Assembly (NCBI GenBank): GCA_046331425.1
Contig: JAXLQU010000008.1
Location: 91,041 to 155,040, forward strand
Origin: JANNUT01 sp046331425
GTDB lineage: Bacteria; Acidobacteriota; Polarisedimenticolia; J045
Direction: 5' to 3'
Length of the DNA: 64,000 nucleotides
Shown piece after piece: positions 1-8,227 of this stretch (position 1 is the first letter of the stretch; every line of letters begins with the position of its first letter). Under the pieces are notes generated by a model, which was given only the letters and a program-made list of their open reading frames with translations, ran no database searches and was not told where the DNA came from. The translations under genes and the position numbers were made by a program.

Positions 1-714
1 ACCGGCGGGATATTGATCACTCCGCTGCCGGGTGCGACGCCGTGCAAACCGGGCTCCGCCACGCTCCCCTTCTTCGGCATCGAACCGGTTTTGGTCAACG
101 ATCAAGGGGTTGAGCTGCATGGCAACGGGGTGGCCGGCAACCTCTGCTTGCGGCGCTCCTGGCCGGGCCAAGCGCGCACGATCTACGGCGATCACTCGCG
201 GTTTCGCGACACCTACTTCACGCAGTATCCGGGGCTTTACTTCACCGGTGACGGTTGTCGCCGAGATGAGGATGGCTACTACTGGATCACCGGACGTGTC
301 GACGATGTGCTCAACGTGGCCGGTCACCGGCTGGGCACTGCAGAGATCGAGAGCGCGTTGGTAGCGCACGCCGCCGTGGCCGAGGCGGCTGTCATCGGGT
401 ACCCGCACGACATCAAGGGCACGGGGATCTACGCCTTCGTGATCCCCACACCGGAGTTTGAAAACAGCGAGCCGCAGGAACTGGTCGGTAGCTTGAAGGA
501 ACAGGTGCGACAGGCGATCGGCCCGATTGCGACGCCCGATCGGATCTTGATCGTTCCGGGCCTGCCCAAGACCCGCTCGGGGAAGATCATGCGACGCATC
601 CTACGCAAAATCGGCGAGGATCAACTCGATCAACTCGGGGATGTCACCACGCTCGCCGACCCGACCGTGGTGGAGCGAATCGTGACGGCCCACAAAGCAG
701 CCTACGGAGCGTAG
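1..714 (+). CDS. acsA: Acetyl-CoA synthetase (AMP-forming), C-terminal part
   Basis: The reading frame is already open at base 1 and ends at TAG 712-714, so only about the last 237 residues are present. Acetyl-CoA synthetase activates acetate through acetyl-AMP to acetyl-CoA in the cytoplasm. The visible part begins with TGGILITPLPGA, which matches the A5 region of Acs. It continues with YFTGDGCRRDEDGYYWITGR and DDVLNVAGHRL (the hinge and start of the C-terminal lid domain). It ends with PKTRSGKIMRRILR, carrying the lysine that catalyses adenylation and is the usual target of reversible acetylation. The motifs are those of Acs rather than of medium-chain or fatty-acyl ligases. The next gene starts three bases after the stop. 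The family assignment is confident; the upstream part cannot be judged. Confidence 0.93.
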   Translation, partial: TGGILITPLPGATPCKPGSATLPFFGIEPVLVNDQGVELHGNGVAGNLCLRRSWPGQARTIYGDHSRFRDTYFTQYPGLYFTGDGCRRDEDGYYWITGRVDDVLNVAGHRLGTAEIESALVAHAAVAEAAVIGYPHDIKGTGIYAFVIPTPEFENSEPQELVGSLKEQVRQAIGPIATPDRILIVPGLPKTRSGKIMRRILRKIGEDQLDQLGDVTTLADPTVVERIVTAHKAAYGA

Positions 715-717
715 CGG

Positions 718-1392
718 ATGATTCGTCACGGACATCGTTGGTTTCTCCGAGCCGTTTTGCCGTCGCTTTCGCTAGCGGTGCTGGTTACTACTCCCGCCCA
801 GTCAGCAGAACCGACGTTTCCACGCGATCTCCACGGTGACGTGCGTTACTTCGCCGACAAGTTGTGGCGCGTCGCGATCGTGATCGACGACTACGACATC
901 GCCAGCAACAACGGTAAAGCCGATCACCTCTACCTGTTCTCAGCGTCAAACCCTGCCACCGGCATCAAGGGGGGCGTGATCAACGATGCCAGCATCGTGT
1001 TCGGTGACGATCGTGTGCTGCGCATCCAATCGAGCGACGGCAGCAACTCCTTGGTGTTGAGTCTTGCTCCGGCACCCGTCGTCCCCCCCGGAACGGCGCC
1101 ACCACCGGGAATCTATGGCGGCATCGAACTGGTCCACTACCCGCTCTACGGTGCCGAGGCGCTGGCCACGGTTACCAGCGGCACATTCGGCTCGGGCTCA
1201 CAAAGTGCGTGGAAGCCAAAACCCGAAGATCTCGCCGAAGGTGTTTCACGACTGGCCGGGACGGTGAGCTGCGGTATCGACGGGCCGAATCGCGATTCGG
1301 GATGCGCGGTCGAGTGCGCGAGCGGATACCACGCCGCCTGTTCGGCCAACCCGCGGTACGGCCAACGCCGCTGCGTATGCCTGAAGGACTGA
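718..1392 (+). CDS. Hypothetical secreted protein with Cys-rich C-terminus
   Basis: A 224-residue protein that I do not recognise. Residues 1-29 look like a signal peptide: a basic start, a hydrophobic stretch (AVLPSLSLAVLVTT) and an AQSA-type cleavage region, so it is probably exported. The middle is Asp/Gly-rich, with a Pro-rich segment near residues 118-132. The last ~45 residues hold seven cysteines (SCGIDG...GCAVECASGYHAACS...RRCVCLKD), consistent with a small disulfide-bonded module. It starts 3 nt after acsA and overlaps the following DCC-family gene by 16 nt, so the three are probably co-transcribed. Overlap with a thiol-oxidoreductase-like gene may be meaningful for a disulfide-containing protein, but that is inference. 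No enzymatic motif is visible. Confidence 0.6.
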   Translation: MIRHGHRWFLRAVLPSLSLAVLVTTPAQSAEPTFPRDLHGDVRYFADKLWRVAIVIDDYDIASNNGKADHLYLFSASNPATGIKGGVINDASIVFGDDRVLRIQSSDGSNSLVLSLAPAPVVPPGTAPPPGIYGGIELVHYPLYGAEALATVTSGTFGSGSQSAWKPKPEDLAEGVSRLAGTVSCGIDGPNRDSGCAVECASGYHAACSANPRYGQRRCVCLKD

Positions 1393-1814
1393 GCCCACAA
1401 CTGCCGGTTCGGCATGCGATCGTGTTCTACGACGGTGACTGTGGCGTTTGTCATCGCTTGGTTTCGTTTTTGGTAAGGCGCGATCATGACGGCTCGCGAT
1501 TTCGCTTCGCGCCGCTTCAGGGTGAGACGTTCGCGAGCGTGGTGCCCGCCGATGCGCGCCGCGCATTCGCCGATTCGGTGGTGCTCTGGATGCCTGATGG
1601 TTCGACTTATCAGCGCTGGCAAGCATCGCATCGGATGCTGCGGTTGTTGGGCGGTTTCTGGAGCGCGATCGCAGCACTGCTGCGGCTCGTGCCGATCTCG
1701 CTCGGCGACAGGATCTACGACGCCCTCGCCGCACGCCGCAGCCGTTGGTTCGTCACACCGAGCAACTCATGCCCCTCGCTTCCTGACTCTCTGCGCGGCC
1801 GCTTTCTCCCCTAG
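1377..1814 (+). CDS. DCC-family thiol-disulfide oxidoreductase-like protein
   Basis: A 145-residue protein of the DCC family (DUF393). The family signature is clear near the N-terminus: VFYDGDCGVCHRLVSFLVRRD, with the DxDCGVC motif giving a thioredoxin-like CxxC pair. The FAPLQGE segment follows, and the second half has the usual WMPDG...S...RMLRLLGG...LRLVPISLGDRIYDALAARR pattern. Members are thought to be thiol-disulfide oxidoreductases, but substrates are mostly unknown. I chose ATG 1377, which overlaps the end of the Cys-rich secreted gene by 16 nt; longer in-frame extensions run through that gene and lack family similarity. The length is normal for the family. Downstream is ~100 nt of non-coding sequence before the threonine dehydrogenase. 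Confidence 0.8.
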   Translation: MPEGLSPQLPVRHAIVFYDGDCGVCHRLVSFLVRRDHDGSRFRFAPLQGETFASVVPADARRAFADSVVLWMPDGSTYQRWQASHRMLRLLGGFWSAIAALLRLVPISLGDRIYDALAARRSRWFVTPSNSCPSLPDSLRGRFLP

Positions 1815-1917
1815 CTCACCCGCGCATCCACCCTGACGCGCTCGTGACCAATCGGCCTTGACACCGTGACGACCTCGGCCGAGGCTTTGCGGCCTTACTA
1901 GCCCAGGGAGTCTCTCG

Positions 1918-2967
1918 ATGCGTCAGCCTGTCATTCTGATCACCGGTGCGAGCGGCGAAATCGGCCATGCATTGGCCACACGACTCAAAGCCGCGCAGAA
2001 GAATCCGATCGTCAGCCTCGACCTCAAACCGCTGCCCGATGACACCGCCAAGTTGGTAGCGCGCGGCATCCTGGGTTCGATCTTGGACAAAAACTTGCTC
2101 GATGGAATCCTGGCCGAGTTCGAGGTGGATGCGATCTACCACCTCGCCGCGTTGCTTTCCACGCGCGGCGAGTTCACGCCGGTGACAGCGCACCAGGTCA
2201 ACGTCGAGGGCACGCTCAACTTGCTGGAGTTCGCCCAGCAGCAGGCGCGCAGCCACGGGCGTGTCGTGCAGTTTTTCTATCCCAGCTCGATCGCCGCGCA
2301 TGGCCTGCCCGATCGCGAGACCAAGGACCGCGCGGGCAAGATCGCCGAGGACAGTTACACCACGCCGCGCACGATGTACGGCTGCAACAAGCTCTACACC
2401 GAACAGATCGGTCGCTACTACTCGCTTTACTACAAGCAACTCGATGCCGTCGATCAATCGGGGCGCGTCGATTTTCGCTGCATCCGTTTCCCCGGGCTGA
2501 TCAGCGCCGAAACCGTGCCCTCGGGAGGCACCAGCGACTACGGACCGGAGATGATCCATGCGGCAGCGCAGGGCAAGCCGTACGCCTGCTTCGTGCGCCC
2601 CGATGCGCGCATTCCGTTCATGGCGATGCCCGACGCCGTGGATGCGATCTTCGCGCTGATGGGATCGCCGCGATCCGCACTGTCACGCACGGTCTACAAC
2701 ATCACGGCGTTCAACCCCTCGGCGCAGGAGTTCCGCGAAATGACATTGCGGTACTTCCCCGGCGCCGAAATCACGTTTCATGTCGACGAGAAGCGTCAGG
2801 CGATCGTCGACTCCTGGCCGGCCGACGTAGATGACGCGGCCGCCCGCCGCGATTGGGGCTTGGCCCCGCACTACGACTTGGAGAAGGCGTTCGAGGCGTA
2901 TCTGGTGCCGGCGATTCGCGAGCGCTACGGGTCGGTCGCCTCGCCCAAGCGGCGCAGCGCGGACTGA
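1918..2967 (+). CDS. SDR-family L-threonine 3-dehydrogenase / NAD-dependent epimerase
   Basis: A 349-residue short-chain (extended) dehydrogenase. The N-terminal Rossmann motif is ITGASGEIG (residues 7-15). The catalytic Tyr-x-x-x-Lys is in MYGCNKLYTEQIG, preceded by the Ser of YPSSIAAHG. The segment IRFPGLISAETVPSGGTSDY followed by GKPYACFV and MPDAVDAI is characteristic of the SDR-type L-threonine dehydrogenases, which oxidise L-threonine to 2-amino-3-ketobutyrate with NAD. UDP-sugar epimerases usually differ here. A perfect TTGACA lies at 1858-1863, but I see no convincing -10 at the right distance. The next gene is an amino-acid lyase, so this corner of the window looks catabolic. No adjacent 2-amino-3-ketobutyrate ligase gene is visible, so substrate specificity remains an inference from sequence. 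Confidence 0.82.
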   Translation: MRQPVILITGASGEIGHALATRLKAAQKNPIVSLDLKPLPDDTAKLVARGILGSILDKNLLDGILAEFEVDAIYHLAALLSTRGEFTPVTAHQVNVEGTLNLLEFAQQQARSHGRVVQFFYPSSIAAHGLPDRETKDRAGKIAEDSYTTPRTMYGCNKLYTEQIGRYYSLYYKQLDAVDQSGRVDFRCIRFPGLISAETVPSGGTSDYGPEMIHAAAQGKPYACFVRPDARIPFMAMPDAVDAIFALMGSPRSALSRTVYNITAFNPSAQEFREMTLRYFPGAEITFHVDEKRQAIVDSWPADVDDAAARRDWGLAPHYDLEKAFEAYLVPAIRERYGSVASPKRRSAD

Positions 2968-3066
2968 ATTCGGCAGCGGTGATCGCTGGCGCCTCTCAGT
3001 TCTCGGGGCTTGGGATCTGATCTGAATCATTACCGCGGGCTCGCCGTCTGATGCACCGTGTTCGCC

Positions 3067-3080
3067 AGGAGGACATAGTG
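3067..3080 (+). promoter_or_regulatory. Shine-Dalgarno and GTG start of the tyrosine phenol-lyase gene
   Basis: AGGAGG at 3067-3072 is followed by five bases (ACATA) and then GTG 3078-3080, in frame with the lyase. This is the strongest ribosome-binding site near the gene. It favours GTG 3078 over the upstream in-frame ATG at 3051, whose extension contributes only non-conserved residues. Confidence 0.7.
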
Positions 3081-4490
3081 TCGCACGACGTTCCCCGCAC
3101 CATGGGTCAGCAGTTCGGTCGTCGGTCTTGGGCCGAGCCGTGGAAGATCAAGATGGTTGAACCGCTGCAGATGACCACGCGCGAACAGCGCGAGGTTGCC
3201 CTGCGCGCAGCCGGCTACAACACCTTCTTGCTGCGTTCCGAGGATGTCTATTTGGATCTGCTCACCGACAGCGGCACCAGTGCGATGAGCGATCGGCAGT
3301 GGGCCGGCATGATGCTGGGCGACGAAGCCTATGCCGGCAGCCGCAACTTCTATCACCTGGAGGAAGCGGTCCAGAGTCACTACGGCTACAGGTACGTGGT
3401 GCCCACGCATCAGGGCCGGGGCGCCGAGCACCTGATTAGCCGCGCACAGATCACGCCCGGTCAGTACGTGCCGGGCAATATGTATTTCACGACCACGCGA
3501 CTCCATCAGGAGCTGGCCGGCGGCACGTTTGTCGATGTGGTCGTCGATGAGGCGCACGATCCGGCGAACGAAGGACCGTTCAAGGGAAACGTCGACATCG
3601 GAAAACTCGAGAGCTTGGTGCGCCGCGTGGGGGCTGGACAGATTGCCTACGTTTGCGTCGCCGGCACGGTCAACATGGCCGGTGGCCAGCCGGTCAGCAT
3701 GGAGAACATCCAGGCCGTCCGGACGTTCTGCGATCGCCACGGAATCAAACTCTATTTGGATGCGACTCGACTGGTCGAGAATGCTTTCTTCATCCAAGAG
3801 CGCGAGCCGGGGTTTCAGGCGCGCTCGATCGCGTCGATCGTCAAGGAGTTCTGCTCTCACTCGCACGGCGCTTGGATGAGCGGCAAGAAGGACAACTTGG
3901 TCAACATCGGCGGCTGGCTGGCGGTCGACGATTGGGATCTGTTCGAAGAGCTGCGGAACATGGTCGTTGTCTATGAGGGACTGCACACCTACGGCGGTCT
4001 GGCCGGGCGCGACATGGAGGCGATGGCGATCGGAATCTTGGAATCGATGCAAGACCAACATGTGCGATCGCGCGTCCAGCAGGTGCGATATCTGGGTGAA
4101 CTGCTGCAGGACTGGGGCGTCCCGATCGTCTTGCCGGTGGGTGGCCACGCTGTTTTCATCAACGCGCGCGAGTTTTACCCACATCTCCCGCAGGACCAGT
4201 TTCCAGCGCAAACAGTGGCGGCCGAACTCTATCTGGACTCGGGAATCCGCTCGATGGAACGTGGCATCGTCAGCGCGGGACGCGATCCCAAGACGGGAGA
4301 AAACAACCATCCCAAACTCGAACTCACACGCCTGACCATCCCGCGGCGCGTTTACACACAAGCGCACATGGATGTCGTCGCCGAATCGGTAAAGGGGGTG
4401 TACGACGGTCGCGCCGCGGTCAGGGGACTGTCGATGACCTACGAGCCCAAGTACTTGAGGTTCTTCCAGGCCCGCTTCGAGCGGCAATAG
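3078..4490 (+). CDS. tpl: Tyrosine phenol-lyase (PLP-dependent beta-elimination)
   Basis: A 470-residue fold-type I PLP enzyme of the tryptophanase/tyrosine phenol-lyase family. Family blocks are nearly unbroken: AGYNTFLLRSEDVYLDLLTD, MMLGDEAYAGSRNFYHLE, VPTHQGRGAEHL, AGGQPVSMENIQ, LDATRLVENAFFI, and MSGKKD with the PLP lysine (the second Lys, about residue 271). YGGLAGRDMEAMAIG and LRFFQARF follow. Two positions separate phenol-lyase from tryptophanase. An Arg is present in SMERGIVSAG, where tryptophanase has Ile (MEIG). Phe-Phe near the C-terminus stands where tryptophanase has His (RHF). Both favour tyrosine phenol-lyase, which cleaves tyrosine to phenol, pyruvate and ammonia. It follows the threonine dehydrogenase by 110 nt. 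Specificity is inferred from these residues from memory, not from an alignment. Confidence 0.88.
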   Translation: MSHDVPRTMGQQFGRRSWAEPWKIKMVEPLQMTTREQREVALRAAGYNTFLLRSEDVYLDLLTDSGTSAMSDRQWAGMMLGDEAYAGSRNFYHLEEAVQSHYGYRYVVPTHQGRGAEHLISRAQITPGQYVPGNMYFTTTRLHQELAGGTFVDVVVDEAHDPANEGPFKGNVDIGKLESLVRRVGAGQIAYVCVAGTVNMAGGQPVSMENIQAVRTFCDRHGIKLYLDATRLVENAFFIQEREPGFQARSIASIVKEFCSHSHGAWMSGKKDNLVNIGGWLAVDDWDLFEELRNMVVVYEGLHTYGGLAGRDMEAMAIGILESMQDQHVRSRVQQVRYLGELLQDWGVPIVLPVGGHAVFINAREFYPHLPQDQFPAQTVAAELYLDSGIRSMERGIVSAGRDPKTGENNHPKLELTRLTIPRRVYTQAHMDVVAESVKGVYDGRAAVRGLSMTYEPKYLRFFQARFERQ

Positions 4491-4566
4491 CAGCTCCGGC
4501 ACTTTCGCTGTTGCGCGGCTCGCGAGTTGTCTAGACTTCCCGGACCGAGAGGAATGGGAGGATCTC

Positions 4567-5163
4567 ATGCAGTCGTCGAAGCGCGTTCTGTTTTTGGTCT
4601 GCTGCCTGTCGTTGATTACCTCCGTTGCCGTCGCCGCTGAAGGAACCGATCAGGCGATGGACCCGCAGATGCAAGCATGGATGAAAGCGATCAAGCCGGG
4701 CCCCGAGCACGCCTGGCTGGCGAAGAGCGTTGGCTCCTGGAAGATGAAGATCTCGATGTGGATGGACCCCAGCCAGCCACCCCAGATCAGCGAGAGCACA
4801 TCGGAAAGAACGATGGCGATGGGCGGCCGCTATCTCATCGAGAAGGTCACCGGCACCTCGATGGGGATGCCGTTCGAAGGCATGGGCACCACCGCCTTCG
4901 ACAATGTCGACAAGAAGTTCCATAGCACATGGATCGACAACTTCGGCACCGGCGTGATGATCTCCGTTGGATCGTGCGACACCGATTTCAAGCAATGCAC
5001 CTTCACCGGAACGATGAACGATCCCATGACCGGGAAATCTGTCACCGCGCGAATGGTCGAAACGCATCCCGACCCTGATCACTTCGCCTTCGACATGTAC
5101 AACCCCGGCCCCGATGGCAAAGAGGTGCGCTCGATGCGGCTGGAAGCGACCCGCGTCAAGTAG
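4567..5163 (+). CDS. DUF1579 family secreted protein
   Basis: A 198-residue protein with a signal peptide (residues 1-24, KRVLFLVCCLSLITSVAVAA). It has the DUF1579 pattern: a ~40-residue lead-in with GPEHAWLAKSVGSWKM, then MAMGGRYLIEKVTG, FEGMGTTAFDNVDKKFHSTW, a FTGTMNDPMTGKS strand and a C-terminal MRLEATRVK. Such proteins form a lipocalin-like beta-barrel; no molecular function is established. A good ribosome-binding region (GGGAGG at 4556-4561) precedes ATG 4567. It is the last gene of the first plus-strand block and converges on rodA across a hairpin. Confidence 0.85.
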   Translation: MQSSKRVLFLVCCLSLITSVAVAAEGTDQAMDPQMQAWMKAIKPGPEHAWLAKSVGSWKMKISMWMDPSQPPQISESTSERTMAMGGRYLIEKVTGTSMGMPFEGMGTTAFDNVDKKFHSTWIDNFGTGVMISVGSCDTDFKQCTFTGTMNDPMTGKSVTARMVETHPDPDHFAFDMYNPGPDGKEVRSMRLEATRVK

Positions 5164-5168
5164 AAAAC

Positions 5169-5203
5169 CCGCGAGGGTGGCCGGTTTCGGCCATCCTCCG
5201 CGG
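5169..5203. terminator. Hairpin between convergent genes, candidate bidirectional terminator
   Basis: Arms at 5169-5183 and 5188-5203 pair almost completely, with one bulged base and one G-T pair, around a 4-nt loop (GTTT). It lies six bases after the DUF1579 stop and 17 bases beyond the rodA stop, where both convergent transcripts should end. On the minus strand the flanking GTTTTC gives a short T run. Confidence 0.6.
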
Positions 5204-5219
5204 TATTTCGTGGACACCT
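5202..5219 (-). repeat. Dispersed 18-nt repeat next to a terminator hairpin (copy 1)
   Basis: GGTATTTCGTGGACACCT on the plus strand, immediately beyond the rodA stop and abutting the hairpin above. A second copy matching 17 of 18 bases occurs at 49218-49235 in the same arrangement: minus-strand stop codon, repeat, then a GC hairpin. Confidence 0.5.
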
Positions 5220-5220
5220 A

Positions 5221-6327
5221 CTACTGGTTGACGATTCGACCTGCGCGCACCGAACCGACGAGTGCGAAGGCCAGGAAGGTCGCAACGACGGAACTGCCGC
5301 CGTAACTGAGCAGCGGCAGCGGCACACCAATCGTAGGCAAGATGCCTGTCACCATCCCGGCGTTGATGAACACCTGTCCCGTCCAGATCGCGGCGATGCC
5401 GCCGCACAGGTAGGTACCCAGCAGATCGCGCGATGTAAGTGCAGTGTCGAGCGCCCGGAACACGAGCGACATGTAGAGTCCGAGCGTCACCACGACACCG
5501 ATGAAACCGGTTTCCTCCGAAACAACCGCCAACACGAAATCGGTTTCCCGGGCTGGTAAGAACTTCAGGCCCGCCTGGCTGCCGTGAAACAACCCTTTCC
5601 CCTCGACTCCACCCGAGCCCACGGCGATCCGCGATTGCGCCATTTGATAACCCTTGCCCGAGGGGTCGCGCGAGGGGTCGAAGACCAACAGGATTCGTTC
5701 TTTCTGATACGGCTTGAGTACATAAAACCAACCGATGGGCGCCATCAACACCACCAGCAGCGCCAACACCGCCAAGACGCGAAGGCGCAGACCGGCCAAC
5801 CATGCGCCGGCCAGCGCGAGCGGTACGAACGTGATAGCGGTTCCCATATCGGGCTCACCGAGAATCAGCACGACCGGTAGACCGACGATCAAGCCGAGTT
5901 TGAAAAGCCTGGTGAAATCCAGCGATCCACTCAAGCGCGCCAGGAACATCGCAACCGCGATCGCCGTCACCACCTTCATCGGTTCGGACGGTTGCAGACT
6001 CAGCGGCCCAAGTTTGAACCAGGCCTTGTTTCCCCCGATCTTGGGGGCAATCGACTCCGGTGAGATCAGCAGCGCGCCTAGAACCAACAAGCCGCCGATG
6101 TATAACGTACGCCACCAATCGGCGACGTAGTTGTAGTCCAGTCGCTGCACCAACAGGTACAGCACGATGCCGACCATCACGAACAGCAGTTGCTTGGCCC
6201 CCGGCCCGCCCCAGATATGGTCATAGTCCAGACGGGTTGCACTGGAGATTGCGATCACGCCGATCAGCGCGATCAAGATCAGGTGCACCAGCGTGCCGAT
6301 GTCGGTCTTATCGACGAATTTGGACAT
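5221..6327 (-). CDS. rodA: Peptidoglycan glycosyltransferase RodA
   Basis: A 368-residue SEDS-family integral membrane protein with about ten hydrophobic segments. RodA polymerises lipid II glycan strands in the elongasome together with PBP2. SEDS landmarks are present: GGNKAWFKLGPLSLQPSE, GEPDMGTAITF, the periplasmic-loop motif SGGVEGKGLFHGSQ (GGxxGxGL), PARETDFVLAVVSEE and the C-terminal GVPLPLLSYGGSSVV. This is the RodA rather than FtsW arrangement, in line with its position after mrdA. The start overlaps the end of mrdA by 20 nt, so translation is probably coupled. It is the last gene of the mre/mrd array, followed by a hairpin. Confidence 0.95.
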   Translation of the reverse strand: MSKFVDKTDIGTLVHLILIALIGVIAISSATRLDYDHIWGGPGAKQLLFVMVGIVLYLLVQRLDYNYVADWWRTLYIGGLLVLGALLISPESIAPKIGGNKAWFKLGPLSLQPSEPMKVVTAIAVAMFLARLSGSLDFTRLFKLGLIVGLPVVLILGEPDMGTAITFVPLALAGAWLAGLRLRVLAVLALLVVLMAPIGWFYVLKPYQKERILLVFDPSRDPSGKGYQMAQSRIAVGSGGVEGKGLFHGSQAGLKFLPARETDFVLAVVSEETGFIGVVVTLGLYMSLVFRALDTALTSRDLLGTYLCGGIAAIWTGQVFINAGMVTGILPTIGVPLPLLSYGGSSVVATFLAFALVGSVRAGRIVNQ

Positions 6328-8227
6328 GGGCTACCTGAGGCTCAGCACGCGGCTCTTCAGGCTCATCCGGCTCCAGCGGCGTCTCGGACGGCTTGATACC
6401 GAGACCTGGCTCCGGCACGTCGGACTTCTCGATCACCTGCTGGCGTTCGAGGTAACGACGCAAGACGATTCCGGCGATCGGCGCCGCGGTTTCACCGCCA
6501 TGTCCGCCGTGCTCGACAATGATTCCCCACGACAAACGCGGCTTGTCCAGCGGACCGAACCCCATGAACCAGGCGTTGTCACCCGGGTCTTTGGCACCGG
6601 TGTCACGTGAAACCACCTGCGCAGTGCCGGTCTTGCCGGCCACTTTCACGCCAGGAACTCGCGCACGTCGCGCGGTGCCGCTATCGCTGTCGACCACGTT
6701 GTTCATCGCCTCTTTCAATAACGCGATGGTGGTGGTCGACAGGCCGATCGCCTCCGGTTGGTCTGCATCACCGGGTCGATCGACAAAGTGTGGGTGCACG
6801 CGATAACCGCCGTTTGCGATCGCCGATGCGACCACCGCCATCTGCAAAGGCGTGGCCTGCATCTGCCCTTGTCCGATCGAGACACTGATCGTTTCACCGG
6901 CGTACCACGGCTGGCCGCGAGTCTTCATCTTCCATGCGCTCGACGGCATGATCCCCGGGCTTTCACCCTCGAGTCTGATTCCGGATTTTTCGCCGAAACC
7001 GAACTTGTGCCCCCACTTGGCAATTCGATCGATGCCGAGTTCCTGTCCGACGGTGTAGAAGAAGACATTGCACGAGCGCGTGACCGCATCAGCAACGCCC
7101 ACAGAACCGTGTCCCCCCTTTTTGTGGCACTTGTAGTCGCGTCCGTAGAAGTTCTTCGAGCCGCCGCAGAAGATCGTCTCGCCGGGGTGGATCACACCCT
7201 CTTCCAACGCCGCGCAAGCCATCATCACTTTGAACGTCGAGCCCGGCGGATAGGCGGATGAGATCGGCCTGTTTTGCAGCGGCTTGAGTGGGTTGTTGAT
7301 CAACGCGGTCCAGTCGGCGGCACGCAGTCGACCGGCGAACACGTTGGGGTCGTACGTTGGTCCCGAGTACAAGGCACGCACGCCACCGTTGATCGGGTCA
7401 AGAAAGATCGCGCCCCCCGACCGACCAGCGAAGCACTCGTACAGGTCACGCTGCATTTGTCCATCCAGCGTGACCCGCAGCGCGCGACCCGCTCGCGGCG
7501 GACGCTGCACCGCCACCGTTCCAAGCGAGCGGCCGCGGGCATCGACCTCATCGAGTGTGATGCCGGGCCGTCCGCGCAAATCGGCGTCGTAGATCTGCTC
7601 GACCCCGGAGCGGCCGACGCGATCGCCCGGCATCAGGTCGTCGCGCTTTTTCAACTCGGCTTCGCTGGCTTCCGATAGGTACCCAATCGCGTGCGCAGCC
7701 GCCTCGCCCAACGGATAGCTGCGCTTGGCCTCCATCACGACGTCGATCGCCGGCAACTCAGGGCGATGCGCCTCGATCTTGGATGCTATGCCGATGTCGA
7801 CATCGGGCCGCAACAACACCGGGAGATAGGCCGGCGCGTGCTTTTGCTTGTCGAGTTGCTCGAGCAGCAACTCGGGAGTCTCGCCCAAATAACGGGCCAG
7901 CACGGCAACTTCGGCGCGCGCATCGCGCGAACGATCCCGTTGCATGTAGATCGCGAACGATGGGCGGTTGCCAACCAACACCATGTTGGCTTCATCGATC
8001 AACATGCCGCGCGGAGGACGCTCATAGCGGTGCTGCAGTCGATTCTCCTCGGCGCGCTGCGCGTAGTACTCGCCGTGCACGATCTGCAGATACCAAAACA
8101 CTTCGCCAAACAGTACGAAACCGAGCGCCACCACGATCCGCAGCAGGTTGAGCCGCGCCTTGAGCATGCGACCCAATCGATAGTCGCGATACGGCTTGAG
8201 GTTGCGATAGTCGACGTTGGCACTCAT
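6308..8227 (-). CDS. mrdA: Penicillin-binding protein 2 (transpeptidase)
   Basis: A 639-residue PBP2, close to the usual ~630. It cross-links peptidoglycan during lateral growth. One membrane helix lies near residues 28-48 (LRIVVALGFVLFGEVFWYLQI). It is followed by the PBP dimerisation region (RPPRGMLIDE...) and the transpeptidase domain. The active-site triad motifs are STFK (Ser330, the same number as the E. coli enzyme), SCN in VTRSCNVFFY, and KTG in VAGKTGTAQ. ATG 8227 overlaps the mreD stop as ATGA. A longer frame upstream to 8401 only runs back through mreD and was rejected. All family motifs look intact. Confidence 0.95.
   Translation of the reverse strand: MSANVDYRNLKPYRDYRLGRMLKARLNLLRIVVALGFVLFGEVFWYLQIVHGEYYAQRAEENRLQHRYERPPRGMLIDEANMVLVGNRPSFAIYMQRDRSRDARAEVAVLARYLGETPELLLEQLDKQKHAPAYLPVLLRPDVDIGIASKIEAHRPELPAIDVVMEAKRSYPLGEAAAHAIGYLSEASEAELKKRDDLMPGDRVGRSGVEQIYDADLRGRPGITLDEVDARGRSLGTVAVQRPPRAGRALRVTLDGQMQRDLYECFAGRSGGAIFLDPINGGVRALYSGPTYDPNVFAGRLRAADWTALINNPLKPLQNRPISSAYPPGSTFKVMMACAALEEGVIHPGETIFCGGSKNFYGRDYKCHKKGGHGSVGVADAVTRSCNVFFYTVGQELGIDRIAKWGHKFGFGEKSGIRLEGESPGIMPSSAWKMKTRGQPWYAGETISVSIGQGQMQATPLQMAVVASAIANGGYRVHPHFVDRPGDADQPEAIGLSTTTIALLKEAMNNVVDSDSGTARRARVPGVKVAGKTGTAQVVSRDTGAKDPGDNAWFMGFGPLDKPRLSWGIIVEHGGHGGETAAPIAGIVLRRYLERQQVIEKSDVPEPGLGIKPSETPLEPDEPEEPRAEPQVAHVQIRR

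Noticed and set aside
3030..4568. 512-codon open frame on the minus strand opposite tyrosine phenol-lyase
   Set aside because: It is the antisense of a strongly conserved enzyme, has no conserved features, and arises from GC-rich codon bias.
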